Assembly (NCBI GenBank): GCA_014825775.1
Contig: MVAQ01000026.1
Span: 62,001 to 126,000 of the forward strand
DNA from: Krasilnikovozyma curviuscula
Taxonomy: Eukaryota > Basidiomycota > Tremellomycetes > Cystofilobasidiales > Mrakiaceae
Direction: 5' to 3'
Length of the DNA: 64,000 nucleotides
A model generated the notes under the pieces. It had not been told where the DNA came from and did no database searches. It was given only the letters and a program-made list of their open reading frames with translations. Both the position numbers and the translations under genes were made by a program. Below are positions 35,308 to 49,579 of the stretch, piece after piece. Numbering within the stretch: the stretch's first letter is position 1; each line of letters starts with the position of its first letter.

Positions 35308-36073
35308 AAGGCGAATATTCAGGCTGTGAGTCGTTGTGATTATTTGGGAACCTTTGATCAGCGATCAGCGGCGAGTGAGATCCTAATTTTTCTTTTCTTT
35401 TCTTAGAGATAGAGAGTCACAATATGTCCACGATTACATTGTCATTTGGAGCAAAAATCTGGACACCATCTAATCACAAGCGAACAACACAATACTCTAA
35501 GCGCTTATCATCAATTCCAATCCTTTAAGATCGCCATATGGAGCAACTTCCTGCTCCTCTTCCTTTTCAAGAAAGAAGCCTCGCAAAGTTAAGAACGAGG
35601 TTGTCTGGCCAGGGAAAAAAACTCCTCCTCGACGGGACTACCTCATCCCCTCGGAAAGTAGAACCAGATGCACCAGAAGCGACGGACGAAGGCGTATAGG
35701 CGGTCAAGGAACTAACAGGATAGATAAACCCAATTCGACCGAAAGACATCCCCTTACCCAAACCTCAGCGTACCGAGAGATGTGAAGCGCAAAGCCGCCC
35801 AGCAAATGCGACGAAACTTCCAAACGTCTCACTATTTTAGGCCTCTTTAGAATATTATAACAATTACAGTATATCAAGCAGGTTTTTCAGATGTATAGCC
35901 CAAAAATCTCTCGAGATGATTCGAAATCCGATTGAGCGACCCCAGTGAACTCTCCTTTTGCCGTGGAGACTTCGCATCTGACATCGACCTCCCATCCAAA
36001 TAACCTTGCACTAGCATCAGATCTCCACTGGCAAATAAACTTCAATAAAGTAAACAGGTCTCAGTAGGCTACG
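35308..36073. other. intergenic, with a possible 53-codon ORF
   Basis: A small ATG-started frame at 35538-35699 (plus) would encode 53 residues starting MEQLPAPLPFQERSLAKL and ending EATDEGV. The composition is plausible for protein, but no family is recognised and no splice continuation was found. The rest looks like UTR and promoter of the PFK-2 gene. Confidence 0.35.
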
Positions 36074-38453
<2,380 letters not shown>

Positions 38454-38629
38454 GTCTATCACTTGTAAATTTTACTTTAGCGTTTTTGTAGCACCACATG
38501 TACGTCAGTTTGGAATGCGGCAGCTTCTTACTTGCTTGCAGCAGTTAAGTTTTGGCCGAACGAAGAGATGGGTTGACACGATCGTCCAGAATATCTAATG
38601 CCAGCCAGGCAAGAACCGAGGCAAGCCTT

Positions 38630-41600
38630 TTAATTGACCTTCAAGTTTGATAGACTTTGCACCAAATCTGCTTGTGAATTACTACGAGAAAAAATTGGTC
38701 AGACAGTCTCATAATCTTAAGAGATTTAGGATATCAACTGACCCGACGTTGAAGGTTCCGCCGAGACGTCGCATGCTTAACAAAACAATTTCAATCTCGG
38801 TTTGAGTAACCGCCATACCTGAATCAAAAACCCCAGCGCGAAACATCCGATTAGGCAATAGAACCCCTCAAGATCGAGCGCGTTACAGGCTACTCACCTT
38901 GGACGTCTCCCATCGCTTCCTGCTTCTTAACCTCTTTCAATAAAGTCCTACATGTGGTTCACCTTTACGTCAGCTGCAACCACAGGATTTCACCCAAATC
39001 CAAGTACTGACCTGCAAGTCTGTGTCCAAAGTGGTGCCAAAATGGGATCCAACAGTCCGAAGTCGACAGCAACGATACTGTCAAGCAGCTGAACAACGTT
39101 CCTCGCCGCCTCCAAAGACTTTTTATACCCAACACCGCCATCATATTTACCTTCTTCATCATACAACATTTGCATGGCACAGTATAGAGTCGTGTGGAGT
39201 GTGATGAGACCCGGGTTGAGACCCATCTGGCCTTTCGAGTCACCTTCTTCCCATGTGCTACAGCCCAAACCAAGAGTGATCAGTTTAATTACAGAAGATA
39301 ACATGCTATCGAGCGAATTCACCCTTGATCTTGGATCCCTTGTGATTCATTCTCGTTGAACTCATTAGGATTGACACTTTGAAGGTGTAGTGGTGGTAGA
39401 CCGCCTTTGATGGATCGACAAGGGTCATGGAATTCCGACGGGATAGATATGACAAATCGATTGAGTGTGTTATGAAGTTCGGTTATTTCAGGCGGGGTTT
39501 GAGATGGCTTTTTAGCGGACATCACTGGAGGAACGTCAGGTGAGAAAGACCGATGCAGCTTCCGGAGAGCTCTTTGAGACGGTAAGCTGAAGTAATCGAA
39601 CAGGCGAGACGCTCGGTGATACATGACTGTTGATTTGAGTATGAGGATAGCGAGTGTGTCTTGTTTACGCGGTATGTGAGGATGAGCTGGGTGTGGTGGG
39701 AAGAGGTCTTCAATGTACTGGTTGTCTTCTTCCATCACGATGCCCTGAGAAACAACAAGAAAGTGAGCTTTAGAGCAACATAGAAAAGGATGAATGTGAT
39801 GTATGACATACCGCAGCATATTCCTCCAATCCTCTCGGGAACGGTGTTTCAATATCAGCATCGTTGATACAAGGTATCCAACCCGTTGCACAACTGCTAA
39901 ACCTATCGTAGACGTACGCCTGCCAAAATGTGGAAATCATCTCCCAATGCTGGGCGGGGCCCGGAGGGTTGGGGATCGTAGCAGGCAAGTGTCTCTCAAT
40001 CTGAGAAAACATTCTACCATGCTTGACGTTGGAGATTGAGCTGGTGGTCCTGACGTTCATTGTTCCTGTTGTTTCACTGTATCCATAGTTAACAACGAGA
40101 TGTTCGGGAGGTGGTGGTGTCCATACAACGGAAGGTATTCGATTGAGGTTGCCCGCAATAGCTAGCCGCATTGACACCCCGTTCTGTTCCCAAGCAAGAC
40201 CATATCTACCGGATGATACTGAGGTGATTTTAGAGCCAAGTTATTCGAATACAGCTGGTAGCTCAAAAGGAGAAGCTCGGGTAGATGCTTACTGTAATAT
40301 ACCCCCAATACGAGACTCGCCTGGATGACGTGCAACATAGACGTGTATATCTTAACAGCTTCAGCACTCCATATCCTTGCTAGCCTTAAGAATCCAGCTT
40401 CCAATTTCCTGACATGCGCATCCGGCGACAATCTTGATGCCGTAGTATATATCGCGAAGAGAAGTGAAGGATGGGGTTCGGGTATGTTCTGAGAATTAGG
40501 CTGAGTGAGAGAAGTGAGAAGGGTTGGAACGTGAAGTGAGATGCCGCCGAGCTGTCGACGACGCGAGAGAAAGATTTGGAGTCTGAGGTCGGTGGACGAA
40601 GGTTAATCTCAGCTTCACGCAACGGGTGAAAAGGAATGACATATGAGTTGACTGACAGATGATCTCTCAGCTCGATGGGAATAACGACCTCAGAGTCCAG
40701 TACCGTAGTGTCCGTTCCAATCCGCAACAAGAGTGAAGGCGGGACTAAAGGTTTAGATGCGGTACTACTACTACTCATAGACGACGATAAAGTTTCATTT
40801 GGTGATAATTCTGGACTAGTCGACTGGCTTGAGGTGTTTGTAACTTTTTCAGGAGGTGAGCGTTGGGTTGGGTGATTGACAGGCGGGGGAGGTGGTTTGT
40901 TGTAGTAGTCGGAGAACTCTAGGAAACTCGATAGAGATGGCTGTTGAATGATTTCTTGAGAAGGGTGGGGCAGAGAAGACGGTAGGTGATACATTTCCTG
41001 AGTGTGAGATATGATGTCTGGTGGTGAGGTATCGTTGTTCTCAGCAGTCGGCGCCAACTCCCAACTTGCTTGGAAGTCCCACATGGTATCGTTGATCAGG
41101 TTGACGGGAGGCGAATTAATTGTTTTTGAAATGTTGTGGTCGTGACGAGACGAAGCTATCACTCTGCTGCGGGAGCCTGAAGGTGGCGGATACGGGAAGG
41201 AGGATGCAGACTGAAAGTACGATGGAACCACATTGGAGTACGCTCCATCTCTTCTCGGAGATTCAGTTTCTCGTGGATTCGTGGTCAGCAGTGATTCCAA
41301 CTCAGCTGAATACAGAGTGAAAAGGTGAAACTGGTCAGGACGAAAGGTCGTTGTTTACAATAGGCCACAATCACCAACCGATCTTATTTTCGAGCAGAGC
41401 AACCCTACTTTTGGGCTTGATTTCCGTATATATGCACTCCCCTCTAGCTTTCACACACCATCTGTAGTGCAAGAAAGACATGGACGGTTTCAGTCTGGCG
41501 GTAAGCTCGTAGCGACACATGCCCCACAGGTGTAGGAATTAGCTGATATTCACCCGCAGGAAGGCTTCTGCCCATCACACCTAGCTTTCCTCTTTCTACA

Positions 41601-41782
41601 AGCCTATAGAAAGCCAAATACAGATCCAGTCAGCCGCTGGATCACAAAATAGTGGCACAAGAGATTCGTTTTAGACGAGGGCTGACCACGCAAGCATTTC
41701 CTCTCTTGAGGACTGGCTTCCCAAGTCGAGTGTCTGTGACGGCTGTGTCTGATTCGGGAGCACTCAACGGGACAGCTTCCAT
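38630..41782 (-). CDS. Zn2Cys6 fungal transcription factor
   Basis: The N-terminal binuclear cluster is assembled from three exons. The first ends LKRGNACV; the second reads ACRKRKARCDGQKPSCG; the third reads WCVKARGECIYTEIKPKSRVALLENKI. This gives C-x2-C-x6-C ... C-x2-C-x6-C, followed by a short coiled coil. A long Ser/Pro-rich linker (about 41300-40560) precedes the fungal-specific middle homology region (PF04082-like): RPPTSDSKSFSR, HPFLR-type helices and FWQAYVYDRFSSCATGWIPCINDADIETPFPRG. The C-terminal exons give LAPLWTQTCRTLLKEVKKQEAM, MAVTQTEIEIVLLSMRRLGG and NSQADLVQSLSNLKVN-stop. The start was chosen at 41782 (MEAVPLSAPES). Regulatory targets cannot be inferred. Confidence 0.82.
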
Positions 41783-42199
41783 CTCATTTACGTTTCTCTC
41801 AGTTGAACAGAGGCTGTTGGCGACCAAGCAACGATCCTGCTCCTCCGTTCGGCGTAGCAGGTGAACATACCCTAGACAAAATAAGTTTATTTTGAAACGA
41901 AACAAAATGCAGATAAATTGTTGGAAAGTGACTGATTCGAAGTGATTTGAAGGAATACAACAATAGGTTGTAAAAAATCCTGGTAATCTCAACTCGTCTT
42001 GGACGATTCCCAGCGCCCGAGAGCTTCAAACGGTCAAGCACTAGAAATCCCGACAGGACCTCAAGCTCGATTCATATCCCAGCGTTTGAATTCACAGGCA
42101 AGTAGATATTTTGTTTATGTCCCCTTCAAATGGCGTCAATGTATCTCAAAGCTGATTCCAATCCCGCAAACTTTTCCCTCCAGCATACCTCTCCCCCCA
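41783..42199. other. divergent promoter region (Zn2Cys6 factor / MTR3)
   Basis: 417 bp between divergent start codons. Short open frames only. No TATA consensus seen. Confidence 0.45.
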
Positions 42200-43457
42200 A
42201 TGTCAGCCCCAGCATTCGATCGTCGGCGAGTGAACGGCCCAGAAGTATCAAACCCACCAGTTTACATCGAAGACTTAGAGGAAGAACAACGGCAGGCTGT
42301 TGCTGGTCCAGGTCCCAGTTCTCTGTTGGAGAAGGCGAAGGCTTATAAGAGGGTTGATGGAACTAGCGATGACTTGAGACCTGTTTGTAAGTTCTCCTTT
42401 ACTATATTGTCACTCCTTGACGGTGGAGCAGAGCTCCTGCTGCTGTCGTGGTGACTGCTAGGGAAGGATTGAAAAATTACTGACTTCTACTTCTGTTTGA
42501 ACTGACAAACAGTCCTTAAGACTGGGTTGATTACAGCAGCGACAGGTTCAGCTTATATAGAGATGGACGGGTTAAAATTGGTGTGTTCAGTGTAAGCAAG
42601 TCACACTTTCGGTCGTCAAGCGACATTCTTCACAACATTCGCCAACACTGTTTTTTTTTTTGTCATGCAGGTACGGACCTCGACCAGCACCACCACCTTA
42701 TTCATCAACAGGTCAACTATCAATCGAAGTAAAATATGCGCCCTTCGCTAGTGATCCGAGGCGGTTCCCACTACGGGTACGTTCAATAACTTCAATAGCA
42801 ACCTGACGCGCCATTGCAACATTTCCAAGGTTGGTTCTAGAAACAGTGAAACTGATGTCTCATCATTTCAATTCGTTATTGACATATAGGACACCGAACC
42901 ACTCTCCCTCTCGTCGTACATCCACCAAGCGATCTCACCGTCCCTCCTCCTCCACCTGCCCAAATACACAAAATCCATCATCGAAGCCCACATCTTGGTC
43001 CTCGAGTCGGACTCGGTACAGAGCGTCATGAGCGCTGGAACTATGGTCGCTAGTGCTGGGCTAGCGGATGCTGGCATTGAGATGAAGGGTATCTGCGTTG
43101 GTGTTTGGGGGGTAAGATTTCGACCCAATGCGCCGTTCAATGATTTTGGAAGAGATCTGATATTGGGAACCTTTCTTGTTTTCTCATCAGGCGTCCCTCT
43201 CGAATAAACTCTGCCTCTGTCCATCACCTGAAGAAATCAAGCTCTCGTCTTCGAACACCGTTGTCTCCTGCTTGCCAGCATTGGGAATCGTCACGAATCT
43301 TCACTACCGGATAACACGGCCCAAAGAAGTAGGCGATGTCGAAGACATTGACAGTTCTTTGGATGTGTTGGTCAAGAAGGCGGCTGAGTGGCATGAGGTG
43401 ATCGCACTGGCACTGAAGGAAGGTGAGGAGGCAAGGGAAGGATCTCTTGTGCAGTAG
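42200..43457 (+). CDS. MTR3: MTR3/EXOSC6-like RNase PH-fold subunit of the RNA exosome
   Basis: Core ring subunit of the RNA exosome, non-catalytic in eukaryotes. After a disordered start (MSAPAFDRRRVNGPE) and DDLRPVFLKTGLITAATGSAYIEMDG comes the RNase PH fold: LKLVCSVYGPRPA, LSIEVKYAPFASDPRRF, LSSYIHQAISPSLLLHLPKY, IEAHILVLESDS and GTMVASAGLADAGIEMKGICVGVWG. The second half follows: NTVVSCLPALGIVTNLHYR and VKKAAEWHEVIALALKEGEE. The arginine and aspartate residues needed for phosphorolysis are not evident, as expected for Mtr3. Five introns. Rrp46 is the alternative, but the SAYIE/YGPRPA pattern and length fit Mtr3 better. Confidence 0.75.
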
Positions 43458-44111
43458 CAGCGACGTGATCAGTGATCTGCGGAAAGAGAGAGAGTGTGTG
43501 TAGGCCTGTGAGGTATTTGGCTAGCTGGAATGTCAGAGCTTTCATTGTGGTATTTTGTGATGTTCGAAAGTTGTTCTCGAATGGGTCCTTTTGAGTCTTG
43601 CTCGAGCGACAATCAGCGAGACGTCGTCGCCCATTGACACGTCGGAGAATCGGTGGTTCGCCGAAGAAGTGCCTTCTCCCCTGTCGGTGCAGCTGGAGAA
43701 CCTATGTTTCTCCTTTTTCACTTTTCTCCTGCTCGGTTATTTTACTCGAGAGAATTTTCTGTTGGTAGTATCATGGTTTCATCGCTTCCGCCACCACTCA
43801 ATCTAGAGGCTGTTGCGGGTAACGCGATGGAATTCCTAACCTTGCTTGAGTTTCATAGCGACGTTAGCTCCGGTTTCTATCTGTGCACCATTTAAAAGGT
43901 GATTCCTCACCTCTGTTTTCTTTTAATGTGCCCCGCCTACGGCCTTAGGGTGAGCCGCCCAACCACCGTTCCGTATTGCCGGTGGAGCAGCGACGGTTGC
44001 AGACGGCGGCGCACTTTATAAAGGCAACCTTTTGCGCTGCTCACCTTCTTCCAACTTTCATCTTTTCATTCCCCCTCCCGAACCCTCTTTCGTCTTTATT
44101 CGAATACAGCC
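43458..44111. other. intergenic, promoter of the DapA-family aldolase
   Basis: Only short open frames (43591-43806 and 43653-43895). Ends with a TATA box and a pyrimidine-rich leader before the ATG at 44112. Confidence 0.5.
44017..44023 (+). promoter_or_regulatory. TATA box of the DapA-family gene
   Basis: TATAAAG, 95 bp before the start codon; the following leader is CT-rich. Confidence 0.6.
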
Positions 44112-45661
44112 ATGTCTCCAATTGCAACTTCCCGATCTGTCCAGCCATTCGTCCGTGGTGTCTATGGTGAGTCTCAAACGGAAGAATGAGGAGTTTTGGC
44201 CACGGGCTGATTATTTATTCTGGTTTTTGCTTCTTTCCATCCTTTTTTTTGCTCGAAATGGTATGACAGTCCCAATTATCACCATCTTCAACGACGATGT
44301 TGAGCAAACGTTGAACATTGCCGACCACAAGAAGCATATTCTCTGGATGGCTGAGTCTGGTGAGAGCCTCGCCGCCTCTAGAACTCTTTCTTGCAGCCAT
44401 TCCTGACCCCTTGGCTGTCTCAATGATTACTCTAGGTGTGCAGGGATTCGTTTGTCAGGGTTCCACTGCTGAGGCTGTCTCACTCTTGCCAGACGAGAAG
44501 ATGGCGGTAAGTCCTCCCGCGCCTCTAAGTCGAGCTCCCCAACCAGTCCCATTCAAAAAAAAAAAAACTGACTTCTTCCCGTAATTCTAGCTCATCAAAG
44601 CTACCAGAGAGGTTCTCGACGAAAATGGTTTCGAGCACATCCACATCATGGCCGGTGCCGGTGCGGACTCGACCAAGGAAGCGATTCTGTTGGCCAAGCA
44701 GGCTGCTTCAGCCGGTGCCGACTCTGTCCTTTCCCTCCCACCATCTTACTTTGCCCCCTCCTTGACCAGAGAGGCCCTTGAGTCGTACTACCTCGAGGTA
44801 CGTTGCGTTCGCATAGCCCATTTTTTTATATCAACCCTCCGGCTGGTTTGCCGCTTACTGACACAGAATATGAACTTTGCAGTTGGCTGACAACTCTCCA
44901 GTCCCAGTCTTTATCTACTCATGGCCAGGTGTCTCCTCCGGCTTGGAGATGGACTCTGACTTCTTCATCAAAGTATCTCAGCACCCAAAGTACGAGTGGC
45001 GCATCACATCCTGCCCCCGGTTGTTCTAGATTGGGAAAGCTGACGGCGGCGAAATCGTTTTATTGTAGCATTGCTGGATACAAGGGAACTGACCACAACG
45101 TTGGAAAGATGGCTAGAGTTCGAGCTGCCGTCTCCCGAGAAGACTTTTACGTACTCACCGGAGCCACTGGTGCGTTTTTCCATACTCCTCACTAATCGCA
45201 ACTGGTAACTGACCTCTACACGTGTTTGAAAACCCAGACTACTTCCTCGGAGCTCTTGCCTGTGGTGTTGACGGAACCATCACTGGTGTCGCCCAGGTCA
45301 CCCCACGCTTGGTGATTGACCTCTACAAGTCGTACCATGCCGGCGACCTTAAGAAGGCTCAGAAACTGCAGGGTGACCTCACCCAGGCTGAGTGGGCCTT
45401 GTTGGGCGGTGGAATCCCAAGTTTGAAGTACGCCGTCAACCTGTTCAGAGGTGCGTCTCCCTGCTTCCTTTGGCATCTCTGCGGTTCCCGATCAATCGTA
45501 ACTGACTTCACTCGGTTCGTGTGTGTGGGATAGGCTACGGTGGTATCCCACGTCGTCCATTGCCAGAATCTCCCGCTCCAATCAAGAAGCGGATCCAGGA
45601 TTACTTGGCTGGCATCGTCGCTCAGGAAGCCTCATTGGCCAAGCTCGCTGGTGCCAAATAG
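44112..45661 (+). CDS. DapA/NAL-family class I aldolase
   Basis: Member of the dihydrodipicolinate synthase/N-acetylneuraminate lyase superfamily. Visible landmarks are VYVPIITIFNDDVEQTLN, the GSTAEAVSLLPDEK loop (family GSTGE), FIYSWPG with the catalytic Tyr, IAGYKGTDHN with the Schiff-base Lys, GALACGVDGTITGVAQVTP and AGIVAQEASLAKLAGAK at the end. At least eight exons; the catalytic Lys exon starts right after a short intron (HPN-IAGYKG). Fungi make lysine by the homocitrate route, so this cannot be a lysine-pathway DapA. Fungal relatives include L-threo-3-deoxy-hexulosonate aldolase (pectin/galacturonate catabolism) and 4-hydroxy-2-oxoglutarate aldolase; which one applies is open. It has a TATA box. 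Confidence 0.85.
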
Positions 45662-46144
45662 ATAGGTGGTACACACGCCTTTCATTCTTTTTTGGATTTG
45701 GTCTGCTTCTAGATGTATAGTCTGTTTCCTTTATATTCTTTTGCTATCTTGCAAGACCGGATGAGTGAGCCGGCACAGAGTAAAAATATGTTGGGGGTAT
45801 CAAAAAATAGGAAACACTCGTACAAAAATTGATATTCCCACACACGCATTTCTTTTCTAACTTAGAAAAAGAAATATCCCCGAGCCTTCGCTGTTTAATT
45901 TCGATGACTGGTCAACTAGTACCACAGTTTCACACGACGCACATGCGAAGAAGTGCGGACCGAGTGCAAAGAAGAAGACGAAAAGAAATAGAAAAGACGG
46001 AAAGAGGGAACTGGGAGAGCAATATATAGAGAGAGAGGCAAGCCTTCCGTCTGAGTTTGATTATACAACGTTTTGTCATTGATGTAGTGGAACAGAAACA
46101 GAAAAAAACAAAACAGGAAACGAAAGGAAAAAGTCCATGCTGGT
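45662..46144. other. convergent 3' region (aldolase / PP2C)
   Basis: AT- and GA-rich, no gene; 3' UTRs of the flanking convergent genes. Confidence 0.5.
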
Positions 46145-48952
46145 TTATTTCGATGCTGGAGCGGCACCACCAAGTTCAGGGTGGTTGGCTACCAAAGGCG
46201 AACCGACAGAGTGAATTGGGTTCGATGATGTTGCTGACTTGGCAGCGGCATTGATGTCCTCAATCATTTCTGAGTCACCATCCGCGTCGAGCAATGTGAC
46301 ACTACCAGATTTCGATGGCTCTTCGGTGATGGAAGAAGCTTCTGCTGCCTCCTAAAAGAAGCGGAAAACAAGCAAAGTTAAAGACAAAAGCAAAACGAGA
46401 ATGGCTACGATAAAAATTGCTTACCCCATTCGCCAGCTGCTCCTCTTCATCATCCTCCTCACTTTCCTCCTCTTCATCACTCTCCGTAGCCTGGCCGATG
46501 GTAATTCCATTGCCCATCAGCATGTCCTGCAACGACATGCGATCAATCACTCGTCCTGCACCGATCCCACCGAGGACTTGAGCCAAACTGGAGCCTCCTG
46601 CTGGGACAGACGAACCAACGGTAGTGTTTCTCGAGTTTGGTGGAGTCTTGAACACATCTGGGACTTTCTCAGGAGTATCGTATCCGATCTACATATGTCA
46701 ACAATAAAAAAAGTTGGTGAGCAGCTTGTACCTTAAAAAGGATGCGAAGGAGGAGACAGAAACTCACCTTTTCATCAACCCTCTTCTTGATCCATGCCTG
46801 CCACTCTTCGAAGGTTCTTCCATTCAAAATCGCGACAATCACAACGGTCATGTTGTCGCATCCGACGCCTCCAAGTTCTGAACTCGGCGCTAGACACTTC
46901 TCCATTAAGTCCTCACAGATCTTCGTTAGCGCGTCTCCGTTGGCAACCGCACGGCGAACGAAATCTATCGTTTGTTGGGAGGAGAGACAATCCCAGATAC
47001 CTGCCAAAAGAAAAATTCAGGCGTTGTTTTCCAAAAAGAGGTTGTAGTTTTGGGAAGTAAAGTACACGTACCGTCACAAGCAACAACAAGGAACTCCTCC
47101 TCTCCAGTCGGTTCATGGATAATGATGTCAGGGTTGACAGTAACCACCTGTTGCTCAGCTGGTAAATGGGCGCTCTGCTTGAACTCGAAATCACCCATGG
47201 CTCTCGACAGCGCGAGGTTACCTAACCGTGAGATAAACAAGACTGTAAGTTCTCGTGCTGGTCTTCTGCAGGACAAAATGAAAATTCGATGAAATTACGT
47301 ACCGTTCACTCGACCAAACTCAACAAATCCACCAGCGGCGGTGATTCTCGCGCTCTCTTCCTTGTTCATTGGCTTGTGATCGTGACTCATTGCTTCTTCC
47401 GCTCCTCCGAGCGACAACACCGATCGGGAATCACCAGCGTTAGCCTATCCAGCGCAAAAGTTTACCATAAAATACGATCAGTACCAAAAAAAAAGGGTGC
47501 GTCAGCTCCAGCACTGTGACGCTCAGAAAAAGCATCCACGCGGGGCAAATAACGTACAACAAGAATGGTACCCTCCTTTGTGATCAGCCCCGCAACGGCC
47601 GTACACCCGGAAGGATCATTGACGAACTCGGGGCTCTTTCTGAGGTCCTCGTCTGTCTTCAAGAAAGCGCGTCGGAGTGCGCTAGCGTATTCGCCTGCGT
47701 GGTACTCCGGCAACTTCGACAGGCGTGTGTGTACAGTCGAGCCTGCGAAACGAGCTACTGCTGCGCCTGTTTCCGGGACAAAGAAAGACAATGGTCAGTT
47801 TGAATGAAGAGAAAGAGAGAGAGAGAGCGAGCGAGAGAAAATGAACGAACCACCGTGACCATCATAGACAGAGAAGAAAGCTGGGTGAATTGTCGATGGA
47901 TCTGATGTTTCTGTTGTCGTAGAGTCGTTGTCGTCATCGTCTGTTGGTGCTGGTGCAAGGGAAAGGATGGTGGCATGGGCATCTTCCATGGCTGTTTTGA
48001 AAGAGTAGAAGAGAGTTGAGACACCATGTCAGTGACGAGTACTAAGGACATCTAGAAATGCTAAAATGAATGCAATATAAAGAGAAAAATAGCAGAAAAA
48101 GACAAATGGGTCCACAATCCAGCTCGTCATTTTCAACCCAGTTTGACGCGATGAAAGGTTGACCCATTACTAAAAAATTTCACCCATTGTCCTTCCCAAA
48201 TGAAGGTGACCTAAGCTAATCCATCGTTATCCAGCTAGAAGTATAGTTGATTGGCCTGAGAAGTCTATCGATTGGTTCCTTTGAGCCCCTTTTCGCGAGC
48301 ATCCGCTGGTTTTTTGTTACTGAGACAAATGAACAGCTCTGGTTCGTGACGAACGGATTGAGCTATCCAACTCATCCCAAAACTCATCCAGAAAGCATAC
48401 CCTCCAATTAAAGACCGCAGTAAATAGGAAGGGGCAGGGTAGATGGCTTTACGAGTCGTAATACGTCGTGAATGCCACGACCCGCTCAACCCTCCCCATC
48501 GCTTCACGAGCCCAATTGAACCATTCGCCTGCCATGCTGCTCAGCCCCAAACGCTCATCCTTTGATTTGATCTGCCTCTTCTACTGCACCTCTGTTATCC
48601 GCCGAATCGCGAACGTAAAAGAGAGAAAACAAGGCGGAAAAACTCACATATCCTCCAGCCTTGCATTTCACTGACGCCGTATGCGAACCTGTCGGACTGG
48701 CCTGACGCAGTGTGTTTCTCAACCACAGGCTCTGAAAGAGTTTGTCCCTGTCAAACCATCCCAGCCAAAATAGGACACCAAAGAAGGGTCAGTATCGAAG
48801 AGCATGTAAAATTTTAGAGGCTAAACGAGGGAAAGTCGAGGGAAAAGCCACTGGGCGCTGCTGCGTCTTGCTTTGGATGAGAAAAGACTTCGATCCAGGA
48901 CGAAACAGACACCCAGTAGGCATAAAGGTGAAAGGAAGATTGAACTGACCAT
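46145..48952 (-). CDS. PTC2: PP2C-type protein phosphatase (PTC2/PTC3-like)
   Basis: Mg/Mn-dependent Ser/Thr phosphatase; yeast Ptc2/3 switch off stress MAPK and DNA-damage signalling. Splicing from an ATG at 48952-48950, which is directly followed by a GT donor, to 48747 gives [17 protein letters not shown], the canonical start. Exon 48648-48747 ends WRI and joins 48001 with SMEDAHAT after a 646-nt intron. Metal and phosphate residues are present: [36 protein letters not shown]-type [32 protein letters not shown] and [13 protein letters not shown]. The acidic C-terminal part ([15 protein letters not shown]) and [19 protein letters not shown] end at 46145. Eight or more exons. Confidence 0.93.
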
Positions 48953-49579
48953 TTTAGATTAAGCTATAATTGAATCGAACAAGGAGGAATCGACTTTGTC
49001 GTCTTGAACTTGGGTTCTTGATAAGCTGAGCGAGACTGGGGGGTAATACTGGGTCAAAATAACCTGGCAAAGGAGACTGCTGCTACTGATAGTTTCTGGT
49101 AAATGTCCAAGGTCTGGCGGTTGAATCGATAATTTAGTGGTATTCGACGTTGCTTGGTGCAATGCAAAGCCGTCGAGGCTTGAGAGATCGATGGCCCACG
49201 AGCGTGGCGCGGGCACCGGGCAAAAACAGTCGGTCTGACTCGATACTTCTTTCTCTTTGGGAATAAGAGAGAGGTATATGTGGAACGAGTATAGAAACAG
49301 GAAAAATAAGTCCTAAGAGCATTGACTGAATAAAGCTCGTAAAGTGCAATGTCGTTTTTCTCCCCATATCAAATTCATCACAACCATTTCGACCCGAAGG
49401 TGTACTATTTAGCTGAAATAATCCTACATAAACTCTCAGATACGTGGTTAATCGGAACACTGATGAAACAGGCGTGGCAACGGCAACTCACGGTCATTTC
49501 TGCTGGGTCAAGTCCGTAGAGTGACCTCCGACGGCAACCTCTACAATCGTGAAGATTTACAAGATCTCAGTATCAAACT
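48953..49579. other. divergent promoter region (PP2C / acyl-protein thioesterase)
   Basis: Open frames on the minus strand (48959-49216, 49134-49460) have no family resemblance and probably lie in 5' UTR. Nothing else seen. Confidence 0.45.
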
